DNA of 8,703 nt from Actinomycetota bacterium (GTDB lineage Bacteria > Actinomycetota > Thermoleophilia > Solirubrobacterales > 70-9), in contig VAYK01000019.1 of NCBI GenBank assembly GCA_005884985.1, positions 1 through 8,703 of the forward strand, given 5' to 3'. Shown here one piece after another: positions 1-5,353 of the stretch (position 1 is the stretch's first letter; every line of letters starts with the position of its first letter). A program made the translations under genes and the position numbers. The notes under the pieces are model-generated. The model made no database searches. It was not told the origin of the DNA and saw only the letters and a program-made list of their open reading frames with translations.

Positions 1-660
1 GCAGCGGGAGAACAGGTCGAGCAGGGCGGGGCCGACGCTGGATTCCGACGGCGCCACCCCGGGCCGGTCGGCGTTGGTCGAATCGCCGCACAGGCACAGG
101 ACTCCCTCCCGCCCCAGCTCGGCGAGCCGCGAGACGTCGGCCGGCCTGCCGTCCACCGGGGTCTGGTCGAACTTGTAGTCGCCGGTGATCAGCAGCGCGC
201 CGAGCTCGGTGCGCAGGACGACCGCTCGCGAGTCGGGAATCGAGTGCGACATGTGGATCAGCTCGAGCTCGAACGGGCCGAGGCGCACCCGCTCGCCGGC
301 GTCCAGCACCTCGAGGGGCGCGTCGCGGAGCCGGTGCTCCTCGAGCTTCGAGCGCACAAGCCCAATTGTCAGCGCACCGCCGTAGACGACCGGCGGCATC
401 CCGATCTCGCGCAGAACGAAGGGCAGCGCCCCGACGTGATCCTCGTGCCCATGGGTGAGAACGATCGCCTCGATGTCGTCGGCCCGATCGCGAAGGTAGG
501 AGAAGTCCGGCAGCACCAGGTCGATTCCCAGCATGTCGGTGGTCGGGAACATCAGCCCGGTGTCGACCACGACGATCCGCCCGTCCTGCTCGACGGTGGT
601 CATGTTCTTGCCGATCTCGCCGAGCCCCCCGAGCGGCAGGACACGAAGCGGAGCCGTCAA
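1..660 (-). CDS. rnj: Ribonuclease J, N-terminal 220 codons (runs off window start)
   Basis: This is the metallo-beta-lactamase/beta-CASP nuclease that degrades and matures RNA in the cytoplasm, as a 5'-3' exonuclease and an endonuclease. The protein opens with LRVLPLGGLGEIGKNM, the usual RNase J start. The zinc motif LTHGHEDHVG follows with H70, H72, D74 and H75. A further ligand pair appears as the HMSHS histidine (H139) and the Asp of TGDYKFD (D161). CGDSTNADRPG and PSESSVGP (about 191-211) lead towards the beta-CASP region, which lies outside the window. The family is about 550 residues, so about 40 percent is present. I chose TTG at 660 because GAGGG sits 9 bases upstream, the protein starts right before the first strand, and no better in-frame start exists above it. 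It lies 37 bases after dapA, an adjacency common in Gram-positive bacteria. Identity is secure from the motifs; the exact start is less so. Confidence 0.95.
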   Translation of the reverse strand, partial: MTAPLRVLPLGGLGEIGKNMTTVEQDGRIVVVDTGLMFPTTDMLGIDLVLPDFSYLRDRADDIEAIVLTHGHEDHVGALPFVLREIGMPPVVYGGALTIGLVRSKLEEHRLRDAPLEVLDAGERVRLGPFELELIHMSHSIPDSRAVVLRTELGALLITGDYKFDQTPVDGRPADVSRLAELGREGVLCLCGDSTNADRPGVAPSESSVGPALLDLFSRC

Positions 661-675
661 CCGGCGGTGCCCTCG

Positions 676-687
676 CCTGGCGCCAGG
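676..687. repeat. 12-bp perfect palindrome in the dapA–rnj spacer
   Basis: CCTGGCGCCAGG is a perfect palindrome in the 37-base gap between the dapA stop and the rnj TTG start, directly upstream of the rnj ribosome binding site (GAGGG at 675-671 on the minus strand). It could be a dimeric protein site or a short RNA hairpin near the rnj start. GC-rich DNA produces such palindromes by chance, so a function is not established. Confidence 0.35.
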
Positions 688-697
688 TGCTCGGGCA

Positions 698-1585
698 CTA
701 GCCGGTCGCGCCCCCGGCGACCAGGAGGCCATGCCGCTCCAGCGCCGTCCTGACTGCGACCCGCTCCTGCTGACTGGCGGGAACCATCGGCAGCCGCACG
801 TGGCTCTTGACGATGCCCAGCATCTCGAGCGCGGCCTTGACGGGGATCGGATTGCTGGTCACCGTGGTCGCCTCATAGATCGGCTGAAGCTCGGCGTCGA
901 GCTCGTGAGCGCGGGCCGCCTCACCCCCGATCGCGGCCTCGTAGATGGCACGCATCTCCGCCCCGACCAAGTGCGATGAGACCAGGATGCCACCAGTCCC
1001 TCCCAGCTCGAGGCAACGGAGAAAGACGCCGTCGTTGCCGGCCAGGACGTCGAGCCCCTCGATCGGCCCCAGGTCAGCGTCGTTGGCCTGCTTGACCGCG
1101 ACCACGTTCGGGATTTCGGCCGCCAGCTCGGCAAGGAAGTCGGGGGGTAGGTTGATGACGCAGCGCGAGGGGATGTTGTAGAGGATCACCGGCGTGTCGC
1201 CGGCGGCCTCAGCGACCGCCTCGAAGTGAGCACGCAGCCCCGCCCGGTTGGGCTTGTTGTAGTACGGCGTGACGACCAGCACGGCGTCGGCGCCTAGCCG
1301 GCAGGCGCCGTCGGTGAGCTCGACCGAGTGGCGGGTGTCGTTGGAGCCGGTGCCGCAGACGATCGTCGCCTGGTCGCCGACCTCCTCCTTCACCGCCTTC
1401 AACAGGCTCAGCTTCTCGGCGTCCGAGAGGGTCGGCGACTCGCCGGTGGTCCCGGCGACCACAAGCCCGTGCGAGCCGTTTTCGACCAGGTGGCGCGCCA
1501 GGCTTCGCGCCGCATCGAGGTCGAGCGCGCCGTCCTCTGTGAACGGCGTCACCATGGCCGTGATCACGCCCGAGATCGTCGCCAT
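698..1585 (-). CDS. dapA: 4-hydroxy-tetrahydrodipicolinate synthase
   Basis: DapA condenses pyruvate with aspartate semialdehyde, the first committed step of the diaminopimelate/lysine pathway, in the cytoplasm. The 295-residue TIM barrel matches the normal family length (about 290). Visible active-site elements are GTTGES (T46/T47, pyruvate carboxylate and proton relay), YYNKP (Y109), LYNIPSR (Y136 and R141) and VAVKQAN, where K165 is the Schiff-base lysine. GGTGGILVSSHLVG late in the barrel is also typical. I chose ATG at 1585 because ATISGVITAMVTPF is the standard N-terminus; an upstream in-frame TTG at 1645 would add 20 residues of atypical Arg/Pro-rich sequence. No good Shine-Dalgarno sequence precedes this ATG. 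It sits downstream of dapB, separated by the VOC–SDR fusion gene, and upstream of rnj. All key residues are intact. Confidence 0.97.
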   Translation of the reverse strand: MATISGVITAMVTPFTEDGALDLDAARSLARHLVENGSHGLVVAGTTGESPTLSDAEKLSLLKAVKEEVGDQATIVCGTGSNDTRHSVELTDGACRLGADAVLVVTPYYNKPNRAGLRAHFEAVAEAAGDTPVILYNIPSRCVINLPPDFLAELAAEIPNVVAVKQANDADLGPIEGLDVLAGNDGVFLRCLELGGTGGILVSSHLVGAEMRAIYEAAIGGEAARAHELDAELQPIYEATTVTSNPIPVKAALEMLGIVKSHVRLPMVPASQQERVAVRTALERHGLLVAGGATG

Positions 1586-1641
1586 CGTCCGATTAGTATC
1601 GCTCAACCGGCGGCGGGGCCGCGAACCAGGGGCGGGCCTCC
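1586..1641 (-). promoter_or_regulatory. Gap before dapA: stranded GGAGG and an AT-richer stretch, possible dapA promoter
   Basis: The 56-base gap begins, in transcription order, with GGAGG (1640-1636) immediately after the stop of the fusion gene, but no start codon lies at a useful distance from it. The last 20 bases before the dapA ATG are AT-richer and contain GATACT (four of six matches to a -10 box) ending 9 bases from the ATG. I cannot find a matching -35 box. A leaderless or short-leader dapA transcript is possible but unproven. An extended dapA starting at TTG 1645, overlapping the previous stop as TTGA, is the alternative. Confidence 0.25.
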
Positions 1642-3399
1642 TCAAAAAGCGCCCGGCGGGTTCATGGCGCGCCGCGTGATCGGGTCGCGGTAGCGGGCCG
1701 GGAGCAGCCTCGCAAGGCGCAGCTTGGCGTGCTCGCGGGCCGGGAAGTGGAGGCTCTCGCGCCGCCTCAGGGTGGCCACGTAGATCCGCTCGGCGGCGTC
1801 GCGCGGGGTGATCGCGTAGGTGTGTTTGAAGGCGTTGGCGCGGTACATCGGCGTGTCGACGAAGCCCGGGAAGACCACCGTGAAGGTGATCCCCTCGGGC
1901 TCGAGCTCGGCCCGGGCGGACTCGGCGATCGCCGCCAGGGCCGCCTTGCTGGCGCTATAGGGAGCCTCGTACGGCATCCCCACGAGCCCCGCGAGGCTGG
2001 CGATCGCGGTGACCTGCCCGCCGCCGCGCCGCGCCATCGCCGGGGCCAGATGCGAGAGCAGCACCAGGTTGGAGAGCGAGTTGACCGTGAAGTCGTCGCG
2101 CGCCTGGCGCCAGTCGAAGGCCAGCAGGGACTGGGCCCGGTCGAGGCCCGCGCCGGCGATCAGCAGGTCGATGTCCGGATGCTGGGCGACCAGCTGCGCC
2201 GCGGCGGCGTCCACCGCCTCGAGGTCGGCGAAGTCGAGCTCTCGCTTCACCACCTCCACCCCGTCCCCAAGCTCCTTCGCCAGCCGCGACAGCCCGTCGA
2301 CGTCGCGATCGAGCAGGACGAGCGCCGTGGAGTCCTCGGCGACGAGCCGGCAGAGCTCCGTCCCTAGGCCTCCGGCGGCGCCAGTGACCAGCGCCTTCGT
2401 GAACCGCCGTTCGGCCCTCAGCCGCGCCGGCGTGCGCCCCGCAAGAGGAGCGAGCTTGGGTGTGACCCGGGGCCGGAACCCCATCCGCTTCTCGTACCAC
2501 GGCTCCACGTGGAGCAGCTCGAGGCTGAAGCCCTGATCGTCGTTGACGTAGACGACCGACCAGGCTCCAAGCCGCAGCGGCGGGCCGTTGCGGCGCAACC
2601 CCGCCTCCAGGCAACGCTTGTGGGCGGCCTCGAACTCGGCGCGCTTGCGAAACCCGAAGGCGATGTTGAGCAGGCCCTGGTCTGAGATCCGGTAGCCGGG
2701 CGGCCGCGCCATCCCCGCCGGATCCGTGTACTGGACGAGCTCGACGAGGATGTCGTCCGCCCACAGCTCGAGCGAATCGCGCTTTGCCCCCTCCAGTCCC
2801 CAAAGCGCCTCGTGCTCGGGACCGTGCAGACTCGGGCCCTTGGCGACGTCGAGCCCGAGCACCTCGGTGAACAACCGCCGCGAGCGCTCCAGGTCCGGCA
2901 CCGAGAGCGTCACCGAGCGTGTGACGGCGTTCAGCGCGGCGCGGGGGCGCTCCCGGGGCTCGGTGGCGCGCGGGTCGTCCTCCATCAACTCGATCAGGAC
3001 GCCCTCGGGATCGCGCACGCATGCGCGACGACCACCTTCCGCACCCAGCGGATCGGTGAGCGGCCAAGTGCCGGCCGCCGCGGCACGCTCCAGAGTCCGC
3101 TCGAGGTCGGCGACGCAAACGGACACCATCGTGTAGCCGACGTCGCACGGCCGCCAGTCGTCCCGCAGCGGGCGCACGAGCGGGCTTCGGAACTCGAACA
3201 GCTCGATTTGGAAGAAGTCCTGGCGGTCGACCAGCCACCAGCAGGTCGAGGCCGCGCGCGGAACGCCCTGCACCATCGAGGCGAGCGGACCGGCGAACAG
3301 GTTGGTGCCACCCGCGGGCTCGAGCCCGAGCACCTCCCGGTACCAGCGCTGGGTCCGGCGCAGGTCGGTGACGCTGAGCGCGATCTGGGAGAGACGCAC
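1642..3399 (-). CDS. Three-domain fusion: two VOC (glyoxalase-fold) domains plus short-chain dehydrogenase/reductase
   Basis: This 585-residue protein has VOC domain 1 at about 1-141, VOC domain 2 at about 158-300, a basic/proline linker at about 301-333, and a classical SDR at about 334-585. Each VOC unit shows the typical pattern of SVxDLxRxxxxxxxVLGL (9-26 and 166-183) and a closing DPEGVLIEL or DDQGFSLEL. The SDR has the cofactor loop TGAAGGLG (339-346), N440, S468, Y481-x3-K485 and PGFVDTP (511-517), so the Ser-Tyr-Lys-Asn tetrad is complete. The NNAG position reads AGAG (415-418). VOC metal positions normally held by His are Q5 and Thr/Met 90-91 in domain 1, and S162 and N245 in domain 2, so metal binding looks lost. 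I expect an NAD(P)(H)-dependent oxidoreductase with ligand-binding VOC modules; the substrate is unknown. The start is GTG, 30 bases after dapB. M306 (2484) could give a separate SDR if used as an internal start. Confidence 0.88.
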   Translation of the reverse strand: MRLSQIALSVTDLRRTQRWYREVLGLEPAGGTNLFAGPLASMVQGVPRAASTCWWLVDRQDFFQIELFEFRSPLVRPLRDDWRPCDVGYTMVSVCVADLERTLERAAAAGTWPLTDPLGAEGGRRACVRDPEGVLIELMEDDPRATEPRERPRAALNAVTRSVTLSVPDLERSRRLFTEVLGLDVAKGPSLHGPEHEALWGLEGAKRDSLELWADDILVELVQYTDPAGMARPPGYRISDQGLLNIAFGFRKRAEFEAAHKRCLEAGLRRNGPPLRLGAWSVVYVNDDQGFSLELLHVEPWYEKRMGFRPRVTPKLAPLAGRTPARLRAERRFTKALVTGAAGGLGTELCRLVAEDSTALVLLDRDVDGLSRLAKELGDGVEVVKRELDFADLEAVDAAAAQLVAQHPDIDLLIAGAGLDRAQSLLAFDWRQARDDFTVNSLSNLVLLSHLAPAMARRGGGQVTAIASLAGLVGMPYEAPYSASKAALAAIAESARAELEPEGITFTVVFPGFVDTPMYRANAFKHTYAITPRDAAERIYVATLRRRESLHFPAREHAKLRLARLLPARYRDPITRRAMNPPGAF

Positions 3400-3429
3400 G
3401 GCGGATGACTCTAGAGCGGAGCGAGCACC

Positions 3430-4035
3430 TCAGAGGAGGCGTTCGAGCCCGACCGTGAGCCGGTCGGGCAGGTCCGCGACCCTGCGGACGGCGAGCAGGA
3501 CGCCCGGCATGAACGAGCGGCGATCCGTCGAGTCGTGGCGAATCGAGAGCGTCTGGCCCTCGCTCCCGAAGATCACCTGCTGATGTGCGACCAGGCCCGG
3601 AAGCCGCACGGAGTGAATCGGGTCGTGGACGTTGCCCCCAGCATCGCGGATCAGCTCGGCGGTGCGCTTCGCGGTGCCCGAGGGAGCATCGAGCTTGCCT
3701 TCGTGGTGCGCGAAGTTGGGCGCCACGAACACCCGTGCCCGCTTTCCGTCGCGCGCCGCCGCCTCGGCCTCGGCATGCATCGAGTCGAACTCGAACCCGG
3801 TTGTGCCAACGACGGCGTGGACATCGGCGGCGAGACACTCGCGGACGTTCGCGGTGGCCGCCTCCGGCGTCGTGAAGTCCACCACCACGTCCGCCTCCTG
3901 CAGAAGGTCAGCCAGCGGAGTCTGGAGCGCCGGGTCTGCCCGGCCAGCGAGCTCGAGGTCGCCGGCCTGCTCGACGGCCTCGCACACCGTCTCTCCCATG
4001 CGCCCCGCCGCCCCCGATACAACGACGCGGATCAA
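3430..4035 (-). CDS. dapB: 4-hydroxy-tetrahydrodipicolinate reductase, internally shortened
   Basis: DapB reduces hydroxytetrahydrodipicolinate with NAD(P)H, the step after DapA. The N-terminal Rossmann part is normal: VSGAAGRMG (7-14, dinucleotide loop), DFTTPEA (53-59), VVGTTGF (75-81) and VAPNF (104-108). The substrate motif HHEGKLDAPSGTA (110-122) and the C-terminal GLVAHQQVIFG, IRHDS and FMPGVLLAVRR are present. The protein is only 201 residues, whereas the family is about 245-273. Normally PNFA is followed by roughly 25 residues (GAVLMM-type helix, then a strand ending IEL) before HH; here PNFA runs straight into HH at 109/110. The variable loop after TAELIRDAG is also short. The reading frame is kept. 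Start is TTG at 4035, since it puts the Rossmann strand at the N-terminus and lies 13 bases after the peptidase stop. Family membership is certain; activity is doubtful until the gap is confirmed. Confidence 0.93.
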   Translation of the reverse strand: MIRVVVSGAAGRMGETVCEAVEQAGDLELAGRADPALQTPLADLLQEADVVVDFTTPEAATANVRECLAADVHAVVGTTGFEFDSMHAEAEAAARDGKRARVFVAPNFAHHEGKLDAPSGTAKRTAELIRDAGGNVHDPIHSVRLPGLVAHQQVIFGSEGQTLSIRHDSTDRRSFMPGVLLAVRRVADLPDRLTVGLERLL

Positions 4036-4048
4036 CCTCAGGCCTGAC

Positions 4049-5353
4049 TCACGCCGCGGCCAGCTCCCGACTGACCGAGACGGTGGCTTCCCTGAAGTGG
4101 TCCTCCTTGGGCCCGATGCACGCGGCCGAGAACCGCTCGGGATCGTAGAGTCCGGAGGCCAGCTCGGCGACGTCCTCGGCGCTCACCTTCTCCACCCGTT
4201 CGAGCATCTCGTCGAGCGAGAGCAGCGGGACGCCGAACAGGGTCGAGCGAGCGAGCCGCGACATCCGCGCCGCGGTCGCCTCGAGCGCGAGCACCATCCG
4301 CCCCTTCACGTGCTCCTTGGCGCGCTCCAGCTCCTCGGCGCTGACGCCGTGATCGCGAAGCGATCCGAGCTCGCGGCCGATGATCTCGCAGGCCTCGCGG
4401 ACGTTTTCCTCGCGGGTACCGACGTACATCGCGACCATGCCGTGATCCACGTACTGCTCGCTGTAGGAGCCGACCGCGTAGGCAAGCCCACGCTTCTCGC
4501 GCACCTCGCGGAACAGGCGCGAGGACGTCGAGCCGCCGAAGATCGCGTCGAGGACCGCCAGCGCGAAGCGCCGCTCGTCGGAGCGCGAGATCCCCGGGCC
4601 TCCGAAGCAGATGTGGTACTGCTCGGTCTCCTTGGCCTGGAACGCGAATCGAGGCACCGCGTCGTCTGCCCCCTCGCCGGGGACGCCGTTAAGCTCGCCG
4701 GCCGGCGCGCTCAGTTGGCGCCGGGCCAGGTCGACGATCTGCTCGTGCTCGAGGTGTCCCGCCGCGGCGACGACCACATTCGGCGCCGTGTAATGGGCCT
4801 GGTGGTACGAGGAGATCTCGGCAACGGGGATCGAGCCGATCACCTGCGCATCGCCGAGCACGCGGCGCCCGAGCGGGTGGCCCCCGTGGACGGCGGCCGC
4901 GAGCACGTCGTGGACCCGGTCCTGGGGCTCGTCCTCGTACATCGCGATCTCCTCGAGCACGACCTCGCGCTCCGAGTCGACCTCGTCCTGGGGCAGGGAC
5001 GGGTGAAGCAGCATCTCGGCCAGCAGATCGAAGGCCTCCTCCGTGTGCTCGTCCAAGAGCCGCGCATGCAGGTGAGTGGATTCCTTGCTGGTCGCGGCGT
5101 TCGTCGCCGCCCCCATGCCGTCGAACAGCTCCGAGATCTCAATCGCCGAGTGATGCTCGGTGCCCTTGAACAGCAGGTGCTCGAGGAAGTGCGACACGCC
5201 CGCCTGTGCGAGGGGCTCGTCGCGGGACCCCGTCCGCACCCAAAGGCCCAGCGCGATGATTACCCGCAAACCGCCGGGCAACTCGGTGAGCTTGACGCCT
5301 TCGGGAAGGCCGGCTGGGGCGAGGGACGAGGTCCCGGTGGATCCGCCGCTCAA
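4049..5353 (-). CDS. M16-family zinc peptidase (pitrilysin / processing-peptidase-like)
   Basis: This is a soluble M16 metallopeptidase of the type coded beside pnp in many Gram-positive bacteria (PepR in mycobacteria, YmxG in Bacillus). Length is 434 residues, close to the family norm of 410-440. The inverted zinc motif is HFLEH (H55, E58, H59), and the distal glutamate is E135 in REVVLEEIAMYED, at the expected spacing of about 76 residues. The second, inactive half carries GGSTSSRLFREVREKRGLAYAVGSY (273-297), the characteristic substrate-binding R/Y region. Near the N-terminus LRVIIALGLWVRTGSRDE looks about 9-11 residues short compared with the usual LRVVTExxPxVRSxxxGxWV. Start is TTG at 5353, overlapping the pnp stop as TTGA, which implies translational coupling. 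Natural substrates are unknown. Active-site residues are intact. Confidence 0.93.
   Translation of the reverse strand: MSGGSTGTSSLAPAGLPEGVKLTELPGGLRVIIALGLWVRTGSRDEPLAQAGVSHFLEHLLFKGTEHHSAIEISELFDGMGAATNAATSKESTHLHARLLDEHTEEAFDLLAEMLLHPSLPQDEVDSEREVVLEEIAMYEDEPQDRVHDVLAAAVHGGHPLGRRVLGDAQVIGSIPVAEISSYHQAHYTAPNVVVAAAGHLEHEQIVDLARRQLSAPAGELNGVPGEGADDAVPRFAFQAKETEQYHICFGGPGISRSDERRFALAVLDAIFGGSTSSRLFREVREKRGLAYAVGSYSEQYVDHGMVAMYVGTREENVREACEIIGRELGSLRDHGVSAEELERAKEHVKGRMVLALEATAARMSRLARSTLFGVPLLSLDEMLERVEKVSAEDVAELASGLYDPERFSAACIGPKEDHFREATVSVSRELAAA

Noticed and set aside
1955..3838. 627-codon minus-strand frame overlapping the VOC–SDR gene and dapB
   Set aside because: It is a shifted frame of two well-supported genes. 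It is extremely Arg/Ala/Gly-rich and crosses the real gene boundary, with no domain signature.
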